From Pseudomonas sp. IB20 (lineage in GTDB: Bacteria > Pseudomonadota > Gammaproteobacteria > Pseudomonadales > Pseudomonadaceae), in contig NZ_CP046103.1 of assembly GCF_009707325.1 (NCBI RefSeq), positions 3,023,610-3,087,609 on the forward strand: a stretch of 64,000 bases of DNA, written 5' to 3'. A program made the translations under genes and the position numbers. Below, in pieces: positions 6,460 to 16,078 of this stretch (position 1 is the first letter of the stretch; the number at the start of each line of letters is the position of its first letter). Below the pieces are notes generated by a model. It was not told where the DNA came from and ran no database searches. It worked only from the letters and a program-made list of their open reading frames with translations.

Positions 6460-7131
6460 ATGCGCGAACAGAATTACGCAGTGAATGGTAACGCGCAGGC
6501 TGAGCAGCTTGAAGTCAGCCGCGTGTTGCGCAACACCTACGGCTTGCTCGCCCTTACCCTCGCGTTCAGCGGCGTAATGGCGTATGTAGCGCAGCAAATG
6601 CGCGTGGGCTACCCGAATATTTTTGTCGTGCTGATCGGCTTCTACGGTCTGTTTTTCCTGACCAACAAGCTGCGTGACTCGGCCTGGGGCTTGGTGTCGG
6701 CGTTTGCCTTGACCGGTTTCATGGGCTTTATCCTCGGCCCGATCCTTAACCGTTACCTCGGCATGGCCGGCGGCGCGGAAGTGGTCAGCTCGGCGTTTGC
6801 CATGACTGCCCTGGTGTTTGGTGGTCTGTCGGCCTACGTGCTGATCAGCCGCAAGGACATGAGTTTCCTGGGTGGTTTCATCACCGCAGGCTTCTTCGTG
6901 CTGCTGGCAGCCGTTGTAGCGGGCATGTTCTTCCAGATCAGCGGCCTGCAGTTGGCGATCAGCGCCGGTTTCGTGCTGTTCTCCTCCGCGTGCATCTTGT
7001 TCCAGACCAGCGCCATCATCCACGGCGGTGAGCGTAACTACATCATGGCGACCATCAGCCTGTATGTGTCGATCTACAACCTGTTTATCAGCCTGTTGCA
7101 GATCTTCGGCATCATGAGCCGTGATGACTGA
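6460..7131 (+). CDS. Bax inhibitor-1/YccA family membrane protein
   Basis: This 223-residue protein has about seven hydrophobic segments (first ~LLALTLAFSGVMAYVAQQM, last ~ISLYVSIYNLFISLLQIFG). The C-terminal acidic or amide residues following YNLF are typical of the BI-1 family of pH-sensitive calcium-leak or protease-modulating proteins. The length is normal. The ATG at 6460 has AAGGAG eight bases upstream. It stands alone, with the tRNA-Ser upstream on the other strand and a bidirectional terminator after it. In bacteria YccA modulates FtsH; a similar role here is inferred from the family. Confidence 0.93.
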   Translation: MREQNYAVNGNAQAEQLEVSRVLRNTYGLLALTLAFSGVMAYVAQQMRVGYPNIFVVLIGFYGLFFLTNKLRDSAWGLVSAFALTGFMGFILGPILNRYLGMAGGAEVVSSAFAMTALVFGGLSAYVLISRKDMSFLGGFITAGFFVLLAAVVAGMFFQISGLQLAISAGFVLFSSACILFQTSAIIHGGERNYIMATISLYVSIYNLFISLLQIFGIMSRDD

Positions 7132-7144
7132 TTACTAGCGGCAT

Positions 7145-7181
7145 AAAAAAGGCCCCGCATCGAAAGATGCGGGGCCTTTTT
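7145..7181. terminator. Bidirectional terminator
   Basis: AAAAGGCCCCGCAT pairs with ATGCGGGGCCTTTT around CGAAAG, with A/T runs on both sides. It ends the BI-1 gene (plus) and the murB operon (minus). Confidence 0.93.
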
Positions 7182-7193
7182 GTTTCCAGCGCT

Positions 7194-8213
7194 TCAGTAC
7201 TGGTTAGGTTCCATTTCCAGATCGACCTTGAAGCGTTCGGCAATATCCTGCTGGATACGCAGCGCCAGGTTGGCAATGTCGTGCCCCGAGGCGGCGCCGT
7301 AGTTAACCAGCACCAACGCCTGCAGCTTATGCACGCCTGCGTCGCCGTCACGAAAGCCTTTCCAACCGGCCTTGTCGATCAGCCAGCCGGCGGCGAGCTT
7401 CATCTGCCCATCGGGCTGCGGGTAAGCCACCAGGTCTGGATACAGCGCCTGTAGCTCTGCGGCCAGCGCCTGGGACACCAGTGGGTTCTTGAAAAAACTC
7501 CCGGCATTACCCAGTTGGGCCGGGTCCGGCAGTTTTTCGCGGCGGATGCTGCAGATGGCGCGGCTGACGTCGCTGGGCGTCGCCTCGGTGATGCCCTGCC
7601 CGGCCAGGCGTTGCTGCACCGGGCCGTAATCGAGTTTCAGATGGCTGACGCGGCTCAAGGCAAAGCGCACGCGCAGAATCAACCAACGCCCTGCATCGTG
7701 CTTGAACAGGCTGTCACGGTAGGCAAAGTCGCACTCTTGCAGGCTGAAGTCGCGCAGCTCGCCGGTGTGGCGATCCAAGGCGGTCAGGCCGGCAAACACA
7801 TCCTTGACCTCCACACCGTAGGCACCGATGTTTTGCATCGGTGCAGCGCCGACGGTGCCGGGGATCAGGCTGAGGTTTTCCAGGCCACACAAACCATGTT
7901 CCAGGGCCCACAGTACAAACGGATGCCAGGCTTCGCCCGCTTCGGCCTCGACCACCACGTGCAGGCCATCATCGTGCAGCACCCGAATACCCTCGGTCGC
8001 CATGCGTAACACCAACGCCTGGATATCCTGGGTCAGCAGCAAGTTGCTGCCACCGCCGATCACCAGCAGCGGCAGCCGTTGCGCTGCCGCATAGGCCAGG
8101 GCTTCGCGCACATCGGCGTCGCTGCGGGCCTCGGCGAACAACTGGGCGCGCACATCGATGCCAAAGCTGTTGAATGGTTTGAGCGATACCTGCGCAAGCA
8201 CTTGCAAGGTCAT
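7194..8213 (-). CDS. murB: UDP-N-acetylenolpyruvoylglucosamine reductase
   Basis: MurB reduces UDP-GlcNAc-enolpyruvate to UDP-MurNAc with NADPH in the cytoplasmic stage of peptidoglycan synthesis. At 339 residues it is normal length for the E. coli-type (type I) enzyme. The FAD-binding PCMH motif IGGGSNLLL lies at 52-60, with GTVGAAPMQNIGAYG at about 119-133, Y165-R-D-S-L-F, and the catalytic serine in NAGSFFKNP (S239) that protonates the intermediate. The C-terminal glutamates are in DLEMEP. The start overlaps the stop of the upstream phosphatase gene by four bases. It is the last gene of the envelope operon running from about 11745 to 7194. Confidence 0.97.
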   Translation of the reverse strand: MTLQVLAQVSLKPFNSFGIDVRAQLFAEARSDADVREALAYAAAQRLPLLVIGGGSNLLLTQDIQALVLRMATEGIRVLHDDGLHVVVEAEAGEAWHPFVLWALEHGLCGLENLSLIPGTVGAAPMQNIGAYGVEVKDVFAGLTALDRHTGELRDFSLQECDFAYRDSLFKHDAGRWLILRVRFALSRVSHLKLDYGPVQQRLAGQGITEATPSDVSRAICSIRREKLPDPAQLGNAGSFFKNPLVSQALAAELQALYPDLVAYPQPDGQMKLAAGWLIDKAGWKGFRDGDAGVHKLQALVLVNYGAASGHDIANLALRIQQDIAERFKVDLEMEPNQY

Positions 8214-8674
8214 AACCGCCCCTTCAATTCGATCACCAATAAATCACAGGCGCGCTCGATCAGGTCGAGGACGCGCTCAAAGCCTTGTTCGCCTTCGTAG
8301 TAAGGGTCCGGCACCTCGTCCACTTCGGCCTCAAACCGGCGCAGGAACAAGTCCAGCTGCGCCTTGCCTTGCCCAGGGTGCAGTGCCTTGAGGTTGCGCA
8401 GGTTACTGTGGTCCATGGCGAGGATCAGGTCATAGCGCGCAAAGTCAGCGCGCGAGACCTGCTGGGCACGCTGTGCCGACAGGTCATAACCGCGCACCAA
8501 CGCTGCACGCTGGCTGCGCTGGTCTGGCGGGTTGCCGACATGCCATTCACCGGTGCCGGCCGACGCTACTTCGACCTGGCCTGCCAAGCCCGCCTCGCGC
8601 AACTTATGGCGCAATACGCCCTCGGCGGTTGGCGAGCGGCAGATATTGCCCAGGCAGACAAACAGAACCTCCAT
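8210..8674 (-). CDS. Low-molecular-weight protein-tyrosine phosphatase
   Basis: This 154-residue enzyme has the signature C-L-G-N-I-C-R-S at residues 7-14 (nucleophile C7, arginine R13) and the acid-base aspartate in VPDPYYEG (D123). It removes phosphate from tyrosines; homologues act on BY-kinases or arginine phosphate. There is no BY-kinase in this window. It overlaps murB by four bases and touches kdsB at its start, so it is translationally coupled in the envelope operon. Confidence 0.95.
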   Translation of the reverse strand: MEVLFVCLGNICRSPTAEGVLRHKLREAGLAGQVEVASAGTGEWHVGNPPDQRSQRAALVRGYDLSAQRAQQVSRADFARYDLILAMDHSNLRNLKALHPGQGKAQLDLFLRRFEAEVDEVPDPYYEGEQGFERVLDLIERACDLLVIELKGRL

Positions 8675-9438
8675 CAGGCCCCCAGCAGGCGACGGACGCG
8701 CTCAAGGTCTTCCTGGGTGTCGACACCGGCAGGCGGCGCTTCCAGGGCATCGCCCACATGGATACGCACGCCGTGCCACAGGGCACGCAGTTGTTCCAGG
8801 GCTTCGGTGTTTTCCAACCAGCACGGGCCCCAGCTGACGAAGTCCTGCAGGAAGCCGGCGCGGTAGGCGTAGATGCCGATATGGCGGCGGTACGGCACGC
8901 CCTGCGGCAATACGTCAGGGCTCTTGGCGAAGGCGTCGCGCGCCCACGGCAGGATCGAGCGGCTGAACGTCAGCGCCAGGCCATTAATATCGCTGACCAC
9001 TTTCACCACGTTCGGGTTGAACAGTGTTTCGATGTCTTCAATCGGCTCAGCCAGGGTCGCCATGCGCGCTTCGCCATGGGCAGCCAGGTTGGCGGCCACC
9101 TGATCGATCACGCACGGCGGAATCAGCGGCTCGTCGCCCTGCACATTGACCACGATGGCATCGGGCGCCAGGCCCAGCTGCATGGCGACTTCGGCCAGGC
9201 GGTCGGTGCCGGAGTTGTGGTCTTCGCGGGTCAGTACCGCTTCGGCACCAAACCCTTTGCAGGCTTCGACGATGCGCGGGTCGTCGGTCGCGACCACGAC
9301 CCGTTCAGCGCTGCTCTTGCAGGCTTGCTCCCACACCAGCTGGATCATCGGCTTGTTGCCGATCAATTGCAGCGGCTTGCCCGGCAGGCGTGTCGATGCA
9401 TAGCGCGAAGGGATGACAACGGTAAAGGCGGTGGTCAT
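8674..9438 (-). CDS. kdsB: 3-deoxy-manno-octulosonate cytidylyltransferase
   Basis: KdsB activates Kdo as CMP-Kdo for the inner core of lipopolysaccharide. The 254-residue protein has the N-terminal nucleotide motif [17 protein letters not shown] (residues 7-23), [10 protein letters not shown] (about 99-108) and the usual length. Its stop shares a base with the phosphatase start, and its start overlaps the stop of the Trm112 gene by four bases. It lies near lpxK, so two lipid A/core steps share one operon. Confidence 0.97.
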   Translation of the reverse strand: MTTAFTVVIPSRYASTRLPGKPLQLIGNKPMIQLVWEQACKSSAERVVVATDDPRIVEACKGFGAEAVLTREDHNSGTDRLAEVAMQLGLAPDAIVVNVQGDEPLIPPCVIDQVAANLAAHGEARMATLAEPIEDIETLFNPNVVKVVSDINGLALTFSRSILPWARDAFAKSPDVLPQGVPYRRHIGIYAYRAGFLQDFVSWGPCWLENTEALEQLRALWHGVRIHVGDALEAPPAGVDTQEDLERVRRLLGA

Positions 9439-9620
9439 TTATCCAGGCGCTCATCAGTGGTCAGGGTACGGGCTTCGCTCTCCAGCATCACCGGGATGCC
9501 ATCACGGATCGGGTAAGCCAGGCCTGCGCCCTTGCTGATCAGCTCGGTTTTGTCGGTGCTGAGCTTGAGCGGGCCTTTGCAGATCGGGCAAGCGAGAATG
9601 TCGAGCAGTTTGGTGTCCAT
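9435..9620 (-). CDS. Trm112 family protein (YcaR-like)
   Basis: This 61-residue protein begins [20 protein letters not shown]. It has one CPxC zinc-ribbon pair at the front; the second cysteine pair of eukaryotic Trm112 is absent, as is usual for the bacterial family. It is found between lpxK and kdsB in many gamma-proteobacteria. Trm112 proteins activate methyltransferases; the bacterial role is not settled. The overlap with kdsB and the 24-base gap to lpxK indicate one operon. Confidence 0.92.
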   Translation of the reverse strand: MDTKLLDILACPICKGPLKLSTDKTELISKGAGLAYPIRDGIPVMLESEARTLTTDERLDK

Positions 9621-9644
9621 GAGTGTTTCCTGGAAAAAAGCGAT

Positions 9645-10655
9645 TTAAGGCAAGAGTCGGGCAGGCAGCAAGCGCATCAGTTGCGTGTCGAACCAGGCAA
9701 CAAATGCGGGCGACGGTACCGCATCCACCGCAAGGTACCACCAGTCGGGCTGGGCAAAGGCGCGGCACTTCACCGCGTCCTTTTCGGTCATGACCAGCGG
9801 TAACGACGGCGTGAAATTCAAGACCTCGGCGCTGTAGGGCGCGTGGTCGGCAAAAGCATGGGGTATCGGCCGCCAGTGTAGCGTTTCAAGGGTATTGAAG
9901 AAACGTTGCGGGTTGCCGATACCTGCAACCGCATGCACCTGTTGGCCCAGCGGAAAATAATCGGTCGGCTGGCGCTCACCGGTGTTCAAGTTGATCAGTG
10001 CCGTGGGCACCAGGCGAAAGGCAAACCCGCCCTCGCGATCAGCATCGGCGCCGTTATAGAGCAACGCATCGACACTCTGCAAACGCTCCACTGGCTCGCG
10101 CAGCGGCCCGGCTGGCAGGCAGCGGCGGTTGCCCAAGCCGCGGGCGGCGTCGATCAGCACCAGTTCAAGGTCGCGGGCCAGGCGGTAATGCTGCAGGCCG
10201 TCATCGGAGAGGATCAGGTCAAGTGGCTCGCTGGCCAGCAGCGCTTTTACCGCGCGGCTACGGTCTGGATCAATCATCAGTGGCACGCCGCTGCGCTGCA
10301 CGATCAACAAGGGTTCATCGCCAGCCACTTCAGGGCTGTGGCTGGCCTCGACCCGCCATGGCAACTGTGGCGGCTTGGCCCCATAGCCACGACTGACAAC
10401 CCCGACGCGCAAGCCACTGCGCCGACAGTGATCGATCAGCCACAGGATCAACGGCGTCTTGCCCGTCCCGCCCACCGTGATATTGCCGACCACCACCACC
10501 GGCACCGGTGACTGGTAGATCTCGCCCTCGCCTGCCAGGAAGCGCGCGCGCTTGCGTTGCACCACCCGACGATACAACGACTCCAGCGGCCGCAGCAGCG
10601 TCAGCGCCGGATGCCCTTCGTACCACGCCTTGAGCAAACGATCAGACAGGGCCAT
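9645..10655 (-). CDS. lpxK: Tetraacyldisaccharide 4'-kinase
   Basis: LpxK phosphorylates the 4' position of the lipid A disaccharide at the inner face of the cytoplasmic membrane. At 336 residues it has the usual length. Its P-loop is [13 protein letters not shown] (residues 56-68), with a preceding amphipathic membrane-binding N-terminus and '[16 protein letters not shown]', the conserved DDG.QH motif that binds metal and substrate. Its start shares a base with the exbD stop. Confidence 0.97.
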   Translation of the reverse strand: MALSDRLLKAWYEGHPALTLLRPLESLYRRVVQRKRARFLAGEGEIYQSPVPVVVVGNITVGGTGKTPLILWLIDHCRRSGLRVGVVSRGYGAKPPQLPWRVEASHSPEVAGDEPLLIVQRSGVPLMIDPDRSRAVKALLASEPLDLILSDDGLQHYRLARDLELVLIDAARGLGNRRCLPAGPLREPVERLQSVDALLYNGADADREGGFAFRLVPTALINLNTGERQPTDYFPLGQQVHAVAGIGNPQRFFNTLETLHWRPIPHAFADHAPYSAEVLNFTPSLPLVMTEKDAVKCRAFAQPDWWYLAVDAVPSPAFVAWFDTQLMRLLPARLLP

Positions 10656-11083
10656 CAGGGTTGCGCCGCCGCCTCAACGGTGGTCATGCGCAGATGGGTG
10701 AAGCCGAGCTTGCCGGCGGCATCCATCGCGGTGATCACCGCTTGATGTTGGGTTTTGCCATCAGCACTGATGGAAAGAGGCATTTTGGTATCACCGCCAG
10801 ATTCTTTCTGCAGGGCGTCCATCAGGCTGGTGAGGTCGTTCTTCTCCAGCAATTGGTTATTCACCGAAAACACCCCGTCGGCGCTGATGGCGATGTCCAG
10901 TTGCTTGACTTCCTGGTCCTCGGCCGGCGAGCCGCTCACCGCTTCCGGCAAGTCGACACGCAGCTGGGTTTCCCGGGTAAAGGTGGTGGTGACGACAAAG
11001 AACAGCAGCAGGATAAACACCACGTCGATCAGCGACGCGAGGTTGATATCAACATTTTCCCGTTGCTTACGGCGAAATTTCAC
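10655..11083 (-). CDS. exbD: ExbD/TolR family biopolymer transport protein
   Basis: This 142-residue protein has a short basic cytoplasmic N-terminus ([12 protein letters not shown]), one membrane segment ([17 protein letters not shown]) with the proton-carrying aspartate in LIDVVF (about D20), and a periplasmic domain (YxI-like core, [17 protein letters not shown]). It forms the energy-coupling complex with the ExbB/TolQ-like gene upstream, overlapping it by four bases. No TonB gene is adjacent. In Pseudomonas this pair upstream of lpxK is standard; its receptor partner is unclear. Confidence 0.93.
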   Translation of the reverse strand: MKFRRKQRENVDINLASLIDVVFILLLFFVVTTTFTRETQLRVDLPEAVSGSPAEDQEVKQLDIAISADGVFSVNNQLLEKNDLTSLMDALQKESGGDTKMPLSISADGKTQHQAVITAMDAAGKLGFTHLRMTTVEAAAQP

Positions 11084-11745
11084 ACTCGGCCCTCGACGAA
11101 ATCGACATCGCGATCGCCCTGCACCACTTCCACCAGCTTGATGGCTTCTTGCTCCATGCCGACCACCAGTTCATCGATGCGGCGCTGCAGGAACCGGTGG
11201 AAAAATACCGAGGGAATACCAACCATCAAGCCCGCAGCCGTGGTGATCAAGGCCTTGGAGATACCGCCGGCCAACACGGCGGCGTTAGTGGTCATGCCCG
11301 AGCCCATGAACGAGCTGAAAATATCGATCATGCCCAGCACCGTACCCAACAGGCCAAGCAACGGCGCCATGGCGGCGATGGTGCCGAGCGCATTGATGTA
11401 GCGCTCCATTTCATGGATGACCCGTGCGGCCGCCTCTTCAATGCACTCTTTCATGATCTCGCGACCATGCTTGGAGTTGGCGAGGCCCGCGGCGAGGATT
11501 TCACCCAGGGGCGAATTGGCGCGCAGTTCCTTGAGCTTGTCTTTGTCCAGTTGCTTGTTCTTGATCCAGCCCCAGACCTGGCCCAGCAGATGCTCAGGCG
11601 TGATGCGACTGGCGCGCAGGGTCCACAGGCGTTCGGCGATGATGCCGAGTGCGGCGATGGAGCTCATGATGATCGGCAACATCATCCAGCCGCCGGATTT
11701 GACCAATTCCCACACAGTGAATGTCCCCTCGAAAAAGTGCGCCAC
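11080..11745 (-). CDS. exbB: MotA/TolQ/ExbB proton channel family protein
   Basis: This 221-residue protein has three membrane segments: an N-terminal one (WMMLPIIMSSIAALGIIAERLW), and a pair in the MotA/TolQ/ExbB domain (LGTIAAMAPLLGLLGTVLGM at ~134-153 and ALITTAAGLMVGIPSVFFHRF at ~175-195). It forms the proton-driven motor with ExbD, which follows with a four-base overlap. It is the first gene of the minus-strand envelope operon, 79 bases downstream of comEC, which reads the same way. Confidence 0.94.
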   Translation of the reverse strand: MAHFFEGTFTVWELVKSGGWMMLPIIMSSIAALGIIAERLWTLRASRITPEHLLGQVWGWIKNKQLDKDKLKELRANSPLGEILAAGLANSKHGREIMKECIEEAAARVIHEMERYINALGTIAAMAPLLGLLGTVLGMIDIFSSFMGSGMTTNAAVLAGGISKALITTAAGLMVGIPSVFFHRFLQRRIDELVVGMEQEAIKLVEVVQGDRDVDFVEGRV

Positions 11746-11824
11746 TTTACCATATAGGTTCGCCGGCGGGGCTCGTCAGCCATAGACCCGCCCGGCGCGG
11801 GCCTCGGCCACTGGTAACGCCGAG

Positions 11825-14050
11825 TCACGGTAACGCTTCACGCCAGAAACGGCGTTGACCGCGCGCAACAACAGGTGATTGAAATGCGCCCAGTTGCAGA
11901 CGTACGGCACCTTGCTCGGCGCTGTCGTACACCCGGCTGCTGAGTGCCTGATAACGCTGCATCACCTGCGGATGGGGATGACCGAATGCGTTGCCACGGC
12001 CACTGGAAATCAGCACCGACTTAGGCGCAAGCCGCGCCAGGAAGGGCTCGGACGAAGAGCTGCGACTGCCATGGTGCGGCGCTTGCAGCCAATCGGTCGG
12101 TACGGCCAAGGGAGATGCGAGAAAAGCCTGTTCGGCGGCGCGGTCAATATCGCCGGTCAGCAGCAGTCGTTCACCGTTAGCCTGTACCCGCAACACACAG
12201 GATTTCGGGTTGCTACTAGTGGCGCCAGGCCACTGCCACAGTTCAAATGACACGCCATCCCACTCCCACTGCTCACCGCTGATACAGCGCTGTGTGGCAA
12301 GCAATGCCGGCAACCCTTCGGTTTCGCCACCGACGACGCGCTTTACCGAAAGCGCAAGGGCAACCGCGGCCGCGCCGCCGGCATGATCAGCGTGAGCATG
12401 GCTGATCACCATCATGTCCAACGCCCCTACTCCGAGCGTTCTGAGCGCAGGCAGTACCACGCGCTCACCAAGGTCAAATGCCCCCGAGCGCGGCCCTACG
12501 TCGTAAAGCAGCGTGTGGTGGCGTGTGCGCAGGATCAGCGCTTGCCCCTGGCCAACATCCAACTGCGTTACTTCTACTTGCCCATGAGGCACCAGTTGCC
12601 TGGGCGGGAAGACCGCCAGCAATAGCATCGGCCAGCCCAGCAGCCGAAACGGCACGCCTTTGGGCAACAGCAGCAGTACCGCGCCCGCCAGGCTCACTAA
12701 CCAATAACCCAAGGGCACCTCGGCCGGTATCCAGGCCGGGCGCTGCCCTGCCAGCAGTGCCAAGCCCCTGAACAGCCCATCCAGCGCCCCGCCTGCCAGC
12801 CACAACAAGCCCTCGCCCACAAACGGTACCGCCAGCAGCACAGCCCCGACCAGCGCCAAGGGCAACACCACGAGGCTGATCCACGGCACGGCAAACACGT
12901 TAGCCACGGGCGCACTGAAGCTGATGGGCAAGCCGAGCACCAACAAAACTGGAAACAAGCCGATGGCGATCATCCACTGCGCACGCGTCCATGCTTGCCA
13001 CCAGTTCCATGGCCCCAGGCGCCCGCTGAAGGCCAGCACCAGCACCCCAACGGCGGCAAACGACAGCCAGAATCCTGGCTGCAAACTGGCCAATGGTTCC
13101 AATATCAGTACGCCATTGAGCGCCAGCAACAACGGCCACCAGACGCCCAAATGCCGAAAGCGCAAACGCCAGAGCAGGACCAACCCGACCATCACACATG
13201 CCCGCTGCACCGGCACGCCAAACCCCGCCAGCAAGCCGTACCCCAGCGCGGCGGCAAACGCTAGGCCGCACGCCCACGGCAGCCACGGCATGGCTCGGGG
13301 CCAGCAACCGTAGCGCGCCAGCCCGGCCACCAAGCCGTAGATCAGCCCCGCCAACAAACCGATGTGTTGGCCGGAAATCACCAGCAGGTGTACGGTTCCG
13401 GTGTCCTGCAGCACCCGCCAATCTTCAGCGGCCAGCCCTGAGCCGTCGCCCAGCACCAGTGCCGCCAGGCCAGCCTCGCGGCCCTGGGCATCCACGGCTT
13501 TCAGGCGCTGGCGGAGGCTGTCGCGCCAGGCGTTGCGAGCCGGCGCCAAGCGCTGGCCGTCTTTTACCGAGGCGGTTGCGCCGATGCGCTGGGCCAGCAG
13601 CCAGGCCTCGTAGTCAAAGCCATGAAAATTGAGCAACCCCGACGGCCGCTTCAACGTCACCGCCAAGCGCCAATACTCGCCGCTATTGACCCGCGGGCCA
13701 CCGTGCCAGGACACCCGGATGCGCTTGGGCACTCGCGCAGTGCGCGACCGGCTGTCGGCCAGTTCGAAGCGCACGCCGGTGCTGGTCTGCTGCGGCAACC
13801 CGATCACACGCCCCTGCACCCAGCGCGTTTGCCCATCCAGCGCTGGCTTGAGGCGATCATCCAGCGCCCACTGCGCGCTGATACAGGCCCAGCACAAGCC
13901 CACGAGGAAGAACGCCAGCGGGTGGGTGCGAAAAGGCAACAGCATCAAGGCCACCGCCAACATCGCCAGTAGCCATCCGGCCGGCGGTAGAGACGGGAAA
14001 AATCGCAGTGAAAGCAGTCCAAGTCCGAGCGCAAACATCCCTGTTCTCAT
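11825..14050 (-). CDS. comEC: DNA internalization protein ComEC/Rec2
   Basis: ComEC is the inner-membrane channel that takes up single-stranded DNA in natural transformation. The 741-residue protein has the N-terminal DUF4131 region with early membrane segments, the polytopic Competence domain (about residues 190-480, with 'VISGQHIGLLAGL' typical of the family), and a C-terminal metallo-beta-lactamase-like domain with HAHADHAGG (about residue 554) and the later motif TGDID. The length is full and the reading frame intact. The rest of the competence machinery is not in the window. Confidence 0.95.
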   Translation of the reverse strand: MRTGMFALGLGLLSLRFFPSLPPAGWLLAMLAVALMLLPFRTHPLAFFLVGLCWACISAQWALDDRLKPALDGQTRWVQGRVIGLPQQTSTGVRFELADSRSRTARVPKRIRVSWHGGPRVNSGEYWRLAVTLKRPSGLLNFHGFDYEAWLLAQRIGATASVKDGQRLAPARNAWRDSLRQRLKAVDAQGREAGLAALVLGDGSGLAAEDWRVLQDTGTVHLLVISGQHIGLLAGLIYGLVAGLARYGCWPRAMPWLPWACGLAFAAALGYGLLAGFGVPVQRACVMVGLVLLWRLRFRHLGVWWPLLLALNGVLILEPLASLQPGFWLSFAAVGVLVLAFSGRLGPWNWWQAWTRAQWMIAIGLFPVLLVLGLPISFSAPVANVFAVPWISLVVLPLALVGAVLLAVPFVGEGLLWLAGGALDGLFRGLALLAGQRPAWIPAEVPLGYWLVSLAGAVLLLLPKGVPFRLLGWPMLLLAVFPPRQLVPHGQVEVTQLDVGQGQALILRTRHHTLLYDVGPRSGAFDLGERVVLPALRTLGVGALDMMVISHAHADHAGGAAAVALALSVKRVVGGETEGLPALLATQRCISGEQWEWDGVSFELWQWPGATSSNPKSCVLRVQANGERLLLTGDIDRAAEQAFLASPLAVPTDWLQAPHHGSRSSSSEPFLARLAPKSVLISSGRGNAFGHPHPQVMQRYQALSSRVYDSAEQGAVRLQLGAFQSPVVARGQRRFWREALP

Positions 14051-14185
14051 GAATCATCCTTTTCCTGTGGTCCACTCAGTCTTAGTCGGGTACCCAGCAC
14101 CGACTATGATGTTTTGTAACAAAGTCTGAATTTTCTGTTTATAGAATGCGGGCATACTTGCCCCTCGAACTGACCTGGACCCCTT

Positions 14186-14701
14186 ATGCCCCGGCGCTTA
14201 TTCAAACGGTACATGCCCGATCCCACGAGTATCAGGGAACACAAGTCCTTACGATTTCTCGGCACGCTGCTGCATGACCCCAACCTCTGGCACCTGAACC
14301 GGCACTCGGTGGCGCGCGCCATGGCGGTGGGTTTGTTCGCGGCATTTATCCCGATTCCCTTGCAGATGTTGTTGGCGGCGTTCCTGGCGATTGCGGTGCG
14401 CGGCAATATGCCCATCGCCGTCAGCCTGGTATGGCTGACCAACCCGATCACCATGCCGGTAGTGTTTATTTGCACCTACATGACCGGCGCCTGGCTGATG
14501 AATGTGCCGCCGCGCAGCCTGCCCGACCACCTGACCTGGGAATGGATCAGCAGCCAGTTGAGCACGCTGTGGCAGCCGTTTCTGCTGGGCTCGGTGGTGC
14601 TGGGGGTGGTGCTGGGCGCACTGGCTTATTGCCTGACCATGGGCTATTGGCGTTGGTGGGTTGCGCACCAGTGGAAGAAACGCAAACAGCGCCGTGCTTG
14701 A
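14186..14701 (+). CDS. DUF2062 membrane protein
   Basis: This 171-residue protein has a cytoplasmic N-terminus (MPRRLFKRYMPDP), then hydrophobic segments near VARAMAVGLFAAFIPIPLQM, LLAAFLAIAVRG, NPITMPVVFICTYMTGAWL and FLLGSVVLGVVLGALAYCLT, and a basic C-terminus (KKRKQRRA). The F.P.P.Q.......R.N.P......NP...P pattern is the DUF2062 signature. It is divergent from comEC, with 135 bases between them. The biochemical role of the family is unknown to me. Confidence 0.9.
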   Translation: MPRRLFKRYMPDPTSIREHKSLRFLGTLLHDPNLWHLNRHSVARAMAVGLFAAFIPIPLQMLLAAFLAIAVRGNMPIAVSLVWLTNPITMPVVFICTYMTGAWLMNVPPRSLPDHLTWEWISSQLSTLWQPFLLGSVVLGVVLGALAYCLTMGYWRWWVAHQWKKRKQRRA

Positions 14702-14704
14702 AGA

Positions 14705-16078
14705 TTATCGGGCCAGCAGGCGCAGATGCACCCGCAAACCTTGCCCGGTATTTTCCGCCCACAAGCGGCCACCCTGGCGCTGCACGGCGTTGCGCGCGAT
14801 GCTCAGGCCCAGCCCAAAACCGCCATCACCGGGCCGTGAGCCGTCCAAACGGGTAAAGGGCGCGAAGATACGTTCCAGGTCTTGCTCATCAATGCCGCCG
14901 CCCTGATCCTCCAGCCAGATGTGCCAATAATCACCTTCTCGGCACCCGTCCAGCGTGACCAGCCCGTGCGCGGGAGAATGCCGAATGGCGTTGCGCAGGA
15001 TATTTTCCACGGCCTGGGCCAGTGCATTCAGGTTGCCGCGCACCCAGCAGTCGCCCGCCAACAGGCAAGGCAAGCGCGAGGCTGGCCAGCCACTTTCAAA
15101 ACAGGCGTTTTCCCGGAGCATGTCCCACAACGCCTGGAGCTGAATCTCTTCATTGGGCAGCGGGGTTCTTTCGCTGTCCAGCCAGGCCAGTTGCAGGCTG
15201 TCTTCCACCAGCCGTTGCATGGCGTCGACTTCGCGCCCCAGCCGCTCGCGCAACTGCGCCAGATCCTGCTCGCTGTCACAGGCCACGCGCAAACGGCTCA
15301 GCGGCGTACGCAGTTCATGGGACATGTCCCGCAACAGCTGTTGCTGCAACACCACCGTGCCCTGCAACCGCTCGGACATGTGATCAAAGGCGCGGCCCAG
15401 CTCGCCCAACTCATCCTGGCGACTGGTGGCCTCGCGAGACATGCGCGTGTGCAATTGATCAGCGCGCCAGGCATTGGCCTGCTCGCGCAGTTGGTTAAGG
15501 GGCATGATCAGCAGGCGATAGAGGCCCACGCACAGCAACAAGGTAAACAGGCCGGGGATCACGCCATTGGTTACCACCCGCCAGAACAGTTGATAGCGCC
15601 CAGGCTTGAAGCGTTGCGGCAATTCAATCACTAGCGAGCCGACGCCCGGGTCCACTGGAAACGGGATTTTCAACCACGGCAGGCCTTTGACATGCCGGCT
15701 GACCGGCCACTCCAGTCCGCGCAAGAAGGTCAAACGCTGGCTTTCCTTGTTACTCAACGGCGTGCTGCTCAACGATTGCAAGTCATTGCCGATCACACCG
15801 ATCCACGTGGTTTCGCGCGTGGCCATCAGTTGCAGCCAGGCATCGACGCCCGCACTGCCCTGGGTGCTCCACGCCAGCTCGGCACCGGCCGCATAGCTGC
15901 GCAGAATCTCGCGCGACTCGTCGGCCAGGTAGGCATTTTGCTGTTCCATGTACCGGCCCCAGGACCAACTGAGCCAGATCATCAGCAAACAGAAGGCAAT
16001 CAACAGGCAGGCGAGCTTCCAGAATAACGAATGCTTACCGGGCAACTGTTTGAGCAGCCGCTCAAAGCGCTTCATCAT
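14705..16078 (-). CDS. Sensor histidine kinase (HAMP, HisKA, HATPase)
   Basis: This 457-residue membrane kinase has TM1 at about residues 19-40, a periplasmic sensor of ~125 residues, TM2 at about 172-190 (GLFTLLLCVGLYRLLIMPLN), HAMP, a dimerisation domain with phospho-acceptor H254 in DMSHELRTPL, and an ATPase domain with GGGID and FGLGLSIARN boxes. It overlaps the response-regulator gene by 17 bases, so the two are translationally coupled. The pair lies back to back with gacS. In P. aeruginosa PirS/PirR occupies a comparable position (from memory), but no pirA receptor gene is here, so the signal remains unknown. Confidence 0.92.
   Translation of the reverse strand: MMKRFERLLKQLPGKHSLFWKLACLLIAFCLLMIWLSWSWGRYMEQQNAYLADESREILRSYAAGAELAWSTQGSAGVDAWLQLMATRETTWIGVIGNDLQSLSSTPLSNKESQRLTFLRGLEWPVSRHVKGLPWLKIPFPVDPGVGSLVIELPQRFKPGRYQLFWRVVTNGVIPGLFTLLLCVGLYRLLIMPLNQLREQANAWRADQLHTRMSREATSRQDELGELGRAFDHMSERLQGTVVLQQQLLRDMSHELRTPLSRLRVACDSEQDLAQLRERLGREVDAMQRLVEDSLQLAWLDSERTPLPNEEIQLQALWDMLRENACFESGWPASRLPCLLAGDCWVRGNLNALAQAVENILRNAIRHSPAHGLVTLDGCREGDYWHIWLEDQGGGIDEQDLERIFAPFTRLDGSRPGDGGFGLGLSIARNAVQRQGGRLWAENTGQGLRVHLRLLAR

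Noticed and set aside
11080..14050. A TonB-dependent uptake operon around exbB/exbD
   Set aside because: No tonB or receptor gene is present; the pair belongs to the usual lpxK-comEC neighbourhood.
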